From CAVQBP01 sp964448105 (lineage in GTDB: Bacteria > Bacteroidota > Ignavibacteria > Ignavibacteriales > Ignavibacteriaceae), in the NCBI GenBank assembly GCA_964448105.1, contig CAYUVK010000085.1, forward strand, positions 1 to 22,619: a DNA stretch of 22,619 nucleotides, in the 5' to 3' direction. This document shows, piece by piece, positions 7,910-15,481 of the stretch; the first letter of the stretch is position 1, and the number at the start of each line of letters is the position of its first letter. The translations under genes were made by a program, and so were the position numbers. The notes beneath the pieces were generated by a model. It searched no databases. It was not told the origin of the DNA and was given only the letters and a program-made list of their open reading frames with translations.

Positions 7910-10486
7910 TTATTTTTTCCCGTTCATCAAATCATTAACTGCATTTGATAGAAATATATATTCTCCTGCTATGTTTATAACAGCCTCGTTTTCTCCCCAG
8001 AAGAACGGCCAATCATCCTTATTTTCAAGGAAATCCGGTTGAAGCATAAGCAAACCAGGTACAACTCCACCAGCAACGTAGGTAAAGTCTGCCCTGGTTC
8101 TTCCATATATTACTTTCTTTGAACGTGTACCGACACTTGCAACAAAAGAAAGATTGGAATAAGGGTGACAACCGAAAAGGTAATCAATTCCGCGAATGGT
8201 ATATTCCGGGCCGATTATTTGGGGAAATGCCTTGTGGGCATAATAATTCATTATTGCCCATCTTACAACTTCTTCATTACCACCCCAGTGCCTAGTTCCT
8301 ATCGGCACACCGTACGGATTTTTCAAAAGCAGAGAATCATCTTCCAACTTAAGTTTCTTTATATAAGGTTCAAGTTTCGCTTTGTATTCTTTACCTAAGT
8401 ATGGAATTGCAAGCAATGCGTTCTCAATATTCAGATTAGGAAATCTTTCAAGTCCCTGCCATATTGTTTTAATAAATACATCGGCATACTTTTTATTCTT
8501 TGTGGCAATGAAAAGCTGCAGTGCAGCGGAATTAGACATACCGGCTCCAAATAATCTTGCAAATCTGTTCATTCTGCTGCTGCTGGTATCCTTTTGCTGC
8601 CAGTCCCATGATTTCTCGGCAGCGGTTAAGCATACTGCGGAAAGTGAATCGTTATATCCTTTAAAAGCACGGCTTGCATTAGCAAGACAGGCTATCGAAC
8701 TATAATTCATCCATGGTTCATTTGTGGTAAGTGTCCATCTGTCATCTGGTTTTCCACTGTAATCGCCTTTAACTTCATATGGTTTTAGCTTTGGATCGTA
8801 AAGTAAATTATCTGTTATTGTAGATGCGTCACCGAGGTGAACATATTGGTATAGGAAAGGCATCTCAATTGAGGGGATAGCACGTCCAAATGCCTTATGC
8901 ATTGCAAGTTGTAAAAGCACACCGTGCTCAATCTGCTGAAGTATATCGGGTTTGCCGTCCGGGTCATGAATACCGACATAACGATGTTTTTCATTAATGT
9001 AAGTTTCATCTAATTCCGGTTTAAACTGCTCCCATGCAGAAGCCAGAGCTGATATTGTTTGGCACTGTGAAACCTCCTCGACGTCAAAGTCACCTGCATC
9101 GAACCAGCCGCCTACATTTAATCCCTTTATATGTTCCCCGGGTTTATAGCGCGTGTCTGTTGACGGCCCCATTCTTTTTCCGTCCATTAATTGTAAATTG
9201 GGCGGCATTTGCCGTGCATCATCAAGAAACGGAACACCGTGCCAAACTCTGTATCCGTCCTTTACAAATACATGATCCATTTGTACCGGCAGAAAAACAT
9301 CCAGAGTCTGATGCCATACATTGTTGTAAACCCGGTTATTGACAGGAAATGCATCGGTTTTTTCATTGCCGTATTGAATAACATATAAACCGCTGTCTTT
9401 AACAGATGAAAAATCAAATCTTGCATAGTTGTATCGGAGGAATGATCCCCACAATTTTGCGTCACCGGTATATTTTGTCTTGTAGCTACCGTCCGGCATA
9501 ACTTGATATACTGTAGCCGTCTTAAGCGGAGTATCGTTTTTATCAAGCTCTATCACTGCCACCTTTTCCTGCGTAGGAAAATAACCTACCTGTGAAAAAC
9601 CGATTACAGGTTTGCGTTTCCAATTTTTAATTGTGCTTGCAGTTAAGTACCATTCAACTACTTTGCCGGTTTTATTCGAAGGAATTAAACTGCGGACTAC
9701 AAACCACCCGTTTTGTGCAACGTTACGGCCGTCGTAAAGCATTAAATCACCTTCCATGGAAGTAATATCAACCCTTTGCGCCGAATCTTCGGGTGCAAGG
9801 ACAAGTGTTTTTCCCTTTGCCATCGGCAGCGGATCAACAAAAATATTTCTACCCCTATCATCAAAAGTAGAGAGACCAAAGTATTGGGGAATTCTATCCT
9901 TAAGCGGCTTAACTTCCATAGGCCCGGCCGGATATTTCGGGAATATTCCGGGTCTTCCATCCATAAAGTATGTTTTTTCAAAATATGCAGAGGGTAAAAA
10001 CTCAAGGTTAAAACCTGCATGACCTTCAAGTTCCTTAGGTAAAGGTTTATCAAGATAAACATCGATCATTACTCCCTGATCTTTAGCCGTAACCACAACC
10101 TTTGAATCGAAGTTGTACTTTTTATATTGAAGGAGCACTTCAATACTGTTATTCTGCTTATCCACTTTTCTGTCGATTACCATAGGAACCAGATCCCATT
10201 GTTCCGGAGTAGCTCGTAATCTTACAGCGCCGTTGGTTGCAGTTCTTACACCATGGTGGATGATCTCAATTCCGGCAGTTTTTTCATCAAAGAAATATCC
10301 ATTATACTGGTTGCTAAAAACAAAAACATTAAATCCGGGTGTTTCGAAATATTCAAGATCATTTAGCTTTAATTTGTTTTCCTGGCAAGGAGTATTGTTA
10401 AAAAACAATAATAGAAAACCGCTAATTAAAAATGAGGTAAGATATTTTGAAAAGAAGATGCTTAAAGAATTATATAAATTTTTCAT
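7910..10486 (-). CDS. Secreted glycoside hydrolase family 9 enzyme (endoglucanase-like)
   Basis: A predicted exported beta-glycanase of 858 residues. An N-terminal signal sequence (hydrophobic 18-30) precedes a roughly 250-residue beta-rich region I do not recognise. Next come an Ig-like GH9 N-terminal domain (about 295-385, starting IGFSQVGYFP) and the (alpha/alpha)6 catalytic domain (about 388-855). GH9 active-site landmarks are present: GGWFDAGDFDVE with the nucleophile/base aspartates Asp463 and Asp466, FGCHPYSNLSFVASVGTRS (771-789) with His774, GGVVPG (806-811), and a C-terminal ENEAVI with probable catalytic acid Glu834. The start has a strong AAGGAG Shine-Dalgarno. No T9SS tail or carbohydrate-binding module is visible. 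The substrate (cellulose, xyloglucan, mixed-linkage glucan) cannot be read from the sequence. The neighbouring arabinose genes suggest plant cell-wall use. Confidence 0.92.
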   Translation of the reverse strand: MKNLYNSLSIFFSKYLTSFLISGFLLLFFNNTPCQENKLKLNDLEYFETPGFNVFVFSNQYNGYFFDEKTAGIEIIHHGVRTATNGAVRLRATPEQWDLVPMVIDRKVDKQNNSIEVLLQYKKYNFDSKVVVTAKDQGVMIDVYLDKPLPKELEGHAGFNLEFLPSAYFEKTYFMDGRPGIFPKYPAGPMEVKPLKDRIPQYFGLSTFDDRGRNIFVDPLPMAKGKTLVLAPEDSAQRVDITSMEGDLMLYDGRNVAQNGWFVVRSLIPSNKTGKVVEWYLTASTIKNWKRKPVIGFSQVGYFPTQEKVAVIELDKNDTPLKTATVYQVMPDGSYKTKYTGDAKLWGSFLRYNYARFDFSSVKDSGLYVIQYGNEKTDAFPVNNRVYNNVWHQTLDVFLPVQMDHVFVKDGYRVWHGVPFLDDARQMPPNLQLMDGKRMGPSTDTRYKPGEHIKGLNVGGWFDAGDFDVEEVSQCQTISALASAWEQFKPELDETYINEKHRYVGIHDPDGKPDILQQIEHGVLLQLAMHKAFGRAIPSIEMPFLYQYVHLGDASTITDNLLYDPKLKPYEVKGDYSGKPDDRWTLTTNEPWMNYSSIACLANASRAFKGYNDSLSAVCLTAAEKSWDWQQKDTSSSRMNRFARLFGAGMSNSAALQLFIATKNKKYADVFIKTIWQGLERFPNLNIENALLAIPYLGKEYKAKLEPYIKKLKLEDDSLLLKNPYGVPIGTRHWGGNEEVVRWAIMNYYAHKAFPQIIGPEYTIRGIDYLFGCHPYSNLSFVASVGTRSKKVIYGRTRADFTYVAGGVVPGLLMLQPDFLENKDDWPFFWGENEAVINIAGEYIFLSNAVNDLMNGKK

Positions 10487-10548
10487 TCCGTTCTCCTTAT
10501 TTAAGATTAGAGTTCCAAGTAATAAAATTTAGAATCTCAATGCTTTTA

Positions 10549-10562
10549 CAAAACATGGTTAC
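10549..10562 (-). promoter_or_regulatory. Weak operator-like word upstream of the GH9 gene
   Basis: On the minus strand this reads GTAACCATGTTTTG, which matches the shared 13-mer of the regulator region at 10 of 13 positions. It lies 62-75 bp upstream of the GH9 ATG. The match is imperfect and, relative to its gene, in the opposite orientation to the other two, so it is offered only as a possible link of the GH9 gene to the arabinose regulator. Confidence 0.2.
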
Positions 10563-10572
10563 GTATATTTAA

Positions 10573-12513
10573 TCAATTTTCTAATCTATTCAATATTTGT
10601 TGTTTTAGCTTACTTGCTTCAGTGTAATCCGGTTTCACAACTAAACATTTATTTATTATTGTAAGTGCCGATTTAAAATTATTCTTTTTTGAATAAGCTA
10701 AAGAGAGATTATATAATACTAACGGATCCTTGGGATTTGATTTATAAGTCTCTGTTAAATATTTGACTGCATCATCGTATTTCCCTCTGTACAATTGTAT
10801 TATTCCAACTCTCTTTGAAGTGTAATCTGCCAGATCTATTTTGTTTTTATGATAGAAATATGTGATAAGAGAATTAAAATCCTTTAAAACGGGATATTGA
10901 TAAAGTAATATATTTATATGCTTTAAATAATTTTTTATATCGTCTCTTCTCAAGTAAGTTGCAGCAGCAAGTAAATGTGCATCAGTCCAGGATAAACCTT
11001 CTATTCTGTACATAGCTATAGAATCGGTTAAATCCTTTGGTTGAAGTAAATTGATAAAATCCTTCTGTTGAAAATCTGACATTACACTACTCTTTTTTAC
11101 ATACGGCCAATTATTCTTTATTAAGGTAATGTTATCATTTCCCATAATTGAATCGAGTTTTGTAAACATAAAATTGGCACGAGTAAGGCTATCCTGCTCA
11201 TCAAACGGAATTTTAGCATTTTCAATTTTTGGCAAATATCCCAGTTTTTCCATAGAATTGTAAAATGCTTGCCCGATAAGTTGATATCCTTTTACATTTG
11301 GATGCAGATGATCTACAATTAAATTGTTTCCTACTATTCCTCTTGGACTCGCGGAATCAAATATTGAGTCTATAGGAATAGTTGCCACATGAAATTCTTT
11401 TCCTAAGTCGTCAATAATTTTATTCATCTTTTCGGGTGCCCTGAATCTAAGTGCATCAAGATCCTTTGCCAGTCTGAAAAGTGAATCTGCTTTTACAATA
11501 TTATTATCTTTTAATTCATCCGTGGCTTCTTCATAGACTTGATCTGCGCTTTTATAACCAGGTGTATTTACTGAAATAAACGGTTTCTGATCTTTTAAAT
11601 TACTTACTAGCCTGCCTAATATTACCGGTATACCTTTATTTTTAATCATGCGCAAGATATCAGTAAAGTTTTCTTTAAATTGTTGAAGACCTGCATTGTA
11701 CTCTTTGGAATTTAAAAGTATGTATTTATCTCTTGCCATCCTGGACATTAAGGTACCGACGGGCTTTTTATCTTTGGATGAGAATAATGACGAAAGCCAA
11801 TGAATTGAATTGCGTATAAGTTGAGTTGTCTTAAAGTTATCTAAATATAATATTAAATTAATTAAGGTCCTGGACGAACCAAATGATTGTACCGAACCAA
11901 CACCCAATGCGCCGTAAAATTCATTATGCCCGGCATAAATTAAAATTAAATCGGGTTTTTGATCCAATACACCTGGTAAAAGATCTAACAAAGTGTATGA
12001 GTTTACAGCTGTCATACCTAGATTAATAACCTCGACCGGTGTATTAAGGTAAACCAATTCCAACCTTCTCCGAATATATCGGGAAAATGATCCCATCGGA
12101 CTATAGGGAAAACCTTCCGCACTGCTTCCGCCTAAAACAAAAACTCTGAAAGTATTTGTTTTTTTTTGTATGTCAAAATAATCTTCACTTGTAGTAGGAT
12201 TAAAGTCCCCGCTGGTAAAATATTTTTTACCAATGTTCGAGTTAATTACATATTTTCCTTCCCCAACATTTACCCATTGATCAAAATTATAACCATAATT
12301 TATGATCCTTAAGAAAATTTCCAGCATAACTAAAAATACTATTGGAAGCGAAATCAATACTGCATAAAACCATTTAGGAGCCTTTTTCCCCGAAGTATTA
12401 ATAATATTTTTTATCTCAGAACGTGGTAGATTGTATTTTTTAGATATTTGATTTATAGAAAGCTTATCTTTATCAGCTAAAATTTGCTTCTTTATATCTT
12501 TGGATATTTTCAA
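10573..12513 (-). CDS. Membrane-anchored SGNH/GDSL hydrolase with N-terminal HTH and C-terminal TPRs
   Basis: A 646-residue composite protein. Residues 1-42 look like a small helix-turn-helix (LSINQISKKYNLPRSEIKNII). A single membrane helix follows at about 48-71, then an SGNH esterase-like domain (about 120-425), and helical repeats including TPR-like units (about 545-645, e.g. YNLSLAYSKKNNFKSALTIINKCL). SGNH blocks are complete: GGSSAEG with nucleophile Ser130, Gly166 in NLGMTAV, GHNEFYG with Asn197, and DHLHP with Asp401 and His404. Members of this fold deacylate sugars or other esters; the substrate here is unknown. The start is TTG, supported by AGAGG five bases upstream; the first internal ATG falls inside the membrane helix. 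The catalytic domain should face the periplasm with the HTH inside. Confidence 0.83.
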   Translation of the reverse strand: MKISKDIKKQILADKDKLSINQISKKYNLPRSEIKNIINTSGKKAPKWFYAVLISLPIVFLVMLEIFLRIINYGYNFDQWVNVGEGKYVINSNIGKKYFTSGDFNPTTSEDYFDIQKKTNTFRVFVLGGSSAEGFPYSPMGSFSRYIRRRLELVYLNTPVEVINLGMTAVNSYTLLDLLPGVLDQKPDLILIYAGHNEFYGALGVGSVQSFGSSRTLINLILYLDNFKTTQLIRNSIHWLSSLFSSKDKKPVGTLMSRMARDKYILLNSKEYNAGLQQFKENFTDILRMIKNKGIPVILGRLVSNLKDQKPFISVNTPGYKSADQVYEEATDELKDNNIVKADSLFRLAKDLDALRFRAPEKMNKIIDDLGKEFHVATIPIDSIFDSASPRGIVGNNLIVDHLHPNVKGYQLIGQAFYNSMEKLGYLPKIENAKIPFDEQDSLTRANFMFTKLDSIMGNDNITLIKNNWPYVKKSSVMSDFQQKDFINLLQPKDLTDSIAMYRIEGLSWTDAHLLAAATYLRRDDIKNYLKHINILLYQYPVLKDFNSLITYFYHKNKIDLADYTSKRVGIIQLYRGKYDDAVKYLTETYKSNPKDPLVLYNLSLAYSKKNNFKSALTIINKCLVVKPDYTEASKLKQQILNRLEN

Positions 12514-12523
12514 AGATGCCTCT
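12514..12523 (-). promoter_or_regulatory. Shine-Dalgarno that selects a TTG start
   Basis: AGAGG (12523 down to 12519) lies 5 nt before TTG 12513. No in-frame ATG exists until residue 63, inside the membrane helix, so this site supports TTG as the real start of the SGNH protein. Confidence 0.6.
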
Positions 12524-12614
12524 AAATAATTAAACTAATAGAAAATTTATATTCAAAAAAATAAAATAAAATAGCCTTGTAGTTATTAAATATTTTCTTA
12601 GTAAATAGAATCAT

Positions 12615-12640
12615 GTTGATTCTAATTTAAAAGAATCAAC
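12615..12640. repeat. 9-bp perfect inverted repeat with 8-nt loop
   Basis: GTTGATTCT (12615-12623) pairs with AGAATCAAC (12632-12640) across an AATTTAAA loop. It lies about 100 bp upstream of the SGNH start. On the minus strand no T-run follows, so it is not a clear terminator; it may be an operator or a leader hairpin. Confidence 0.45.
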
Positions 12641-12918
12641 CCCAATTTTCTCTTAATGCATTTTTACCTGGTTAGAATCCTGTTTATTTTATTTCGGTAA
12701 AATGGTCGCTGGCCTTTATTAATCACCTTTAATTAAAATTGTATTAGAAGTTTCTATTTTTTTCTAATTAAGGTGCTTTGATATATTCTCTATTATACTT
12801 GCTGTCAGAATAAATTTCGCCATTTTTATACAAGTACCTGCTCAGAGATAATCGCCATAAGAATATAGCAACATTTAATCGAAATTAATGATTTTACCTG
12901 ATCGTAAGTTACTTTACC

Positions 12919-13021
12919 ATGAGATCTTTATGCTAGAATAGGGGAGAAGTAAACTTCCCAATATGATCTTATGCATTATTCTAAATAATGAGTTGCGAAA
13001 TCATTTCAAAGATCATCTCAT
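12919..13021 (-). ncRNA. Candidate structured RNA or palindromic element (cloverleaf-like fold)
   Basis: An outer stem is formed by ATGAGATCTTT (12919-12929) with AAAGAT-cat-CTCAT (13008-13021), 11 pairs with one 3-nt bulge. Inside it lie three separate hairpins: GGGAGAAGT / ACTTCCC (12942-12959, 2-nt loop and a small bulge), CATTATT / AATAATG (12974-12990, 3-nt loop) and GAAA / TTTC (12997-13007, 3-nt loop). The strand is uncertain because all pairings are near-symmetric; minus is chosen because both flanking genes run that way. It carries no tRNA signature (no GGTTCRANTCC). No known RNA family was recognised. Confidence 0.35.
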
Positions 13022-13087
13022 CTATAGAGTATCTTCCGATTGCACAAGCTATCTTTAAAAATATTTCTAAGAACAAACTATTTTTTG

Positions 13088-15481
13088 CTATTTGTTAACA
13101 ATAATCCTGGAATACTTTGAACCCGAAATCAAGAATACGAAAATAACTAAATACAAACTTAATCCAACAAAAAAGCTCAAAGTAAAGCCAAAAGACATTG
13201 ATAAGATAACTGCCGATATCGAACCGAGAACCGAAAAGATTCCATTTATACCGTACATCCATGGGATATATTTTACCAAATTATTTTGCTTTAAAATTTG
13301 TATCCCGGTAGGAAAGGGAATACCCAGCAAAAAACCGAACGGTAATAATAAAACAAAACAAACAATCGCTCGCAGAGTCAATCCATAAACAAGTAATTCA
13401 TTGAGAATTAATGGATAAATAATAAACAGGAGCACTCCTGCAATCACTATTAAAGCTGAAATGTTTTTTAGACGTTTTAGCACATCATGCGAATATATTT
13501 TCTCACCGAAAAAACTTCCGACTCCCATTCCAACCAGCAAAGAACCAAGCAGAATAGATAAAGCGATTGTCGGTGAACCAAGGAAAAGAATGAATTTTTG
13601 GAATAAAGATATTTCCAAAATCATAAATCCAATACCGATACTAATAAAAATAAAAAGAGGAAGTAAAACATTTTCTTTTTCTTTGTTTTTTTTATTCTTT
13701 TTCGATTTTGATTTTATCTTCATGTACGGAATTAATACGGATAATATAGCAACTATTAATGTTGCAATTAAAAGATTTTCAAAATCATGAGGTACACCCT
13801 TGTTTACTTTATAAAAGTAGGGACTATCATCGCGAACAGGTGAAATATCGGAGCTATTTTTTGCTATAAACTCTTCGAGCGAACCCCGTCCTTCTTTAAG
13901 AGCTTTTAACAGAACATTTTCAACTTCGTTGTTGACAGGATTATTTAGATATGGGAAATATGTTACCTTCGGTAGATCAGGAGGTAAGGATTTCTCAACC
14001 TTTTCTATAGCTTTTATTTCATATACCGTATAAGCAGATTTTTTTATTACAATGGTTGGTGCATAATCGCTTCCCAAAATTATAAAGTGATTGAGGGCAT
14101 CGAAATTATCAATCCCGTTTTCTTTAAAAGCATATAAAGTAGTAATAATAAGTCTAACAAGTTCCCATCTATTATGTACGGTAAAAATTAGCTGTCCGTC
14201 AGGAGCTAAGGTTTTTAAATAATCCTTTATTGCTTCCACGGTTAAGAGAAAATTTTCATTGGAAGCTAACCCGTCAATATTCTGCAGCTGTTCGGTTGAA
14301 GGCAAAGCCAAGACAATGATATTGTAATGCTTACTTGAGCTTTTTATAAAATGACGACCTTCTGCTACCTTAATTTTTACATTTGGAAATTTAGTATAGA
14401 TACCGCCGTTAAAATCACTGTATTTTTTTACTATATCAACAAAATCCGGGTTAACTTCTACACCGGTAATATTTTGTATTTGCCCAAGAATTCCTGTAAG
14501 AATTTCTTTACCTCCTCCAGGTCCTATGACCAGCATATTTTTCTTTTCTTCTTTAGTTAAGAATAGAAAAGGAATTGTTGTTGAATGGTGTACCAAAAGA
14601 TAATTAATAAGTTTATCATGGTTTTCAATGTTCCCATTAAACTTGTACATCTTGGTACCAGCCGCACCATCTATAAAAAGATATTTAACATTACTTTGAT
14701 TGGTATACGCAACTAGATCTGATCTTCCGTTTATGCTCCACCTGCTATCTAGTATTTCCGGTTTCATATTCGGTTCATCGTAGGTATGATAAAAGTCTTT
14801 TTCAGGAAAGTTACCAATAGGAATTTTTTCTAGAAAATCATTTTTCCCAAAAACAACTAACACAAAAGTTAAGCAGAAAAGAGCTAAATACAACAATGTT
14901 TTTTTTCCTTTTGGGACAATCAAGAAATTAACGGAGGGAAAAAATAAAACGAGAGCTAAAAAAAGAACAATGTTTGCTGCATTGAATAAATTGAAAATAT
15001 AAATAGATACTATAGATCCTATTGCCGCGCCTAAAAGATCTGAAGCATAAATTCTAAATCCGGCACTTGCATAATTACTAAAAAACTCAGCGTATACTAT
15101 TCCGGCAAAAAAGAAAGGAATAAAAAGCAGAAAGAAATAAACATATGGATTTGTTATAGTTAAGATGATTACAAGTATAATAAAAAATATAAGTGAAGCG
15201 CCTGAAAGAAAGATAAACAAGCTGAATATTTTTAGATTTTTAGTCGATCCCTCGTCCGGTTTTATTTTGTAAAAGGAATAAATTCCACCGCTTCCTAAAC
15301 CTAAAATAGCAAGAGATAAAATTATAAAAGCATAATTTTGAACAAATACTACTGAAGAAATTCTTGTGGATATTATTTCAAAGCAAACAACAACTGCTGA
15401 AATTACAAGGATATTTAAATTTACAAATTTAGGATTGTTTATCACTGTTTGATGATATTGCTTGTGATAATGTTTTTTCAA
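13088..15481 (-). CDS. Multi-spanning membrane protein with spermidine-synthase-like domain
   Basis: 797 residues: about six membrane helices (22-210), a soluble Rossmann domain of the spermidine synthase/methyltransferase class (about 240-560), a basic linker (587-602), and about seven more helices (607-787) with the GIPFPTGIQIL motif (720-730) usual in this family. The nucleotide-type loop VIGPGGGKEILTG (318-330), the acidic Glu342 in VEVNP and EGRHFI (374-379) are present. However, the catalytic Asp-containing DxxDP stretch of true aminopropyltransferases reads LALPSTEQ here, so classic spermidine synthesis is doubtful and the role is unknown. The start is uncertain: TTG 15481 overlaps the upstream lipoprotein gene by 53 nt, whereas GTG 15445 would overlap by 17; neither has a good Shine-Dalgarno. 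The two genes are almost certainly co-transcribed. Confidence 0.82.
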   Translation of the reverse strand: MKKHYHKQYHQTVINNPKFVNLNILVISAVVVCFEIISTRISSVVFVQNYAFIILSLAILGLGSGGIYSFYKIKPDEGSTKNLKIFSLFIFLSGASLIFFIILVIILTITNPYVYFFLLFIPFFFAGIVYAEFFSNYASAGFRIYASDLLGAAIGSIVSIYIFNLFNAANIVLFLALVLFFPSVNFLIVPKGKKTLLYLALFCLTFVLVVFGKNDFLEKIPIGNFPEKDFYHTYDEPNMKPEILDSRWSINGRSDLVAYTNQSNVKYLFIDGAAGTKMYKFNGNIENHDKLINYLLVHHSTTIPFLFLTKEEKKNMLVIGPGGGKEILTGILGQIQNITGVEVNPDFVDIVKKYSDFNGGIYTKFPNVKIKVAEGRHFIKSSSKHYNIIVLALPSTEQLQNIDGLASNENFLLTVEAIKDYLKTLAPDGQLIFTVHNRWELVRLIITTLYAFKENGIDNFDALNHFIILGSDYAPTIVIKKSAYTVYEIKAIEKVEKSLPPDLPKVTYFPYLNNPVNNEVENVLLKALKEGRGSLEEFIAKNSSDISPVRDDSPYFYKVNKGVPHDFENLLIATLIVAILSVLIPYMKIKSKSKKNKKNKEKENVLLPLFIFISIGIGFMILEISLFQKFILFLGSPTIALSILLGSLLVGMGVGSFFGEKIYSHDVLKRLKNISALIVIAGVLLFIIYPLILNELLVYGLTLRAIVCFVLLLPFGFLLGIPFPTGIQILKQNNLVKYIPWMYGINGIFSVLGSISAVILSMSFGFTLSFFVGLSLYLVIFVFLISGSKYSRIIVNK

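Larger units (their letters stand above)
12514..13087. other. 574-bp non-coding gap rich in inverted repeats
   Basis: No plausible gene was found: stops are frequent in the minus frames I read through and no protein family was recognisable. Three structured patches are visible. There is a 9-bp perfect hairpin at 12615-12640 (GTTGATTCT / AGAATCAAC). A bulged A/T-rich repeat spans 12724-12775 (CACCTTTAATT / AATTAAGGTG, with ATTAGAA / TTCTAAT inside). A cloverleaf-like element lies at 12919-13021. The gap may be a long leader of the SGNH gene, the trailer of the upstream gene, a small-RNA locus or a decayed mobile fragment; I cannot decide. Confidence 0.5.

Noticed and set aside
8165..10532. Several open frames of 60-107 codons antisense or out of frame within the GH9 gene
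   Set aside because: They are shadows of a gene with clear catalytic motifs in one frame; none shows a recognisable domain or ribosome site.
12514..13087. A decayed transposase or tRNA in the structured gap
   Set aside because: The minus-strand frames I read gave stop-rich sequence with no transposase motif, and the cloverleaf lacks the tRNA T-arm consensus and CCA-type acceptor.
13092..14560. Plus-strand frames inside the spermidine-synthase-like gene
   Set aside because: Antisense shadows of membrane-helix coding sequence; basic, repeat-poor translations without motifs.
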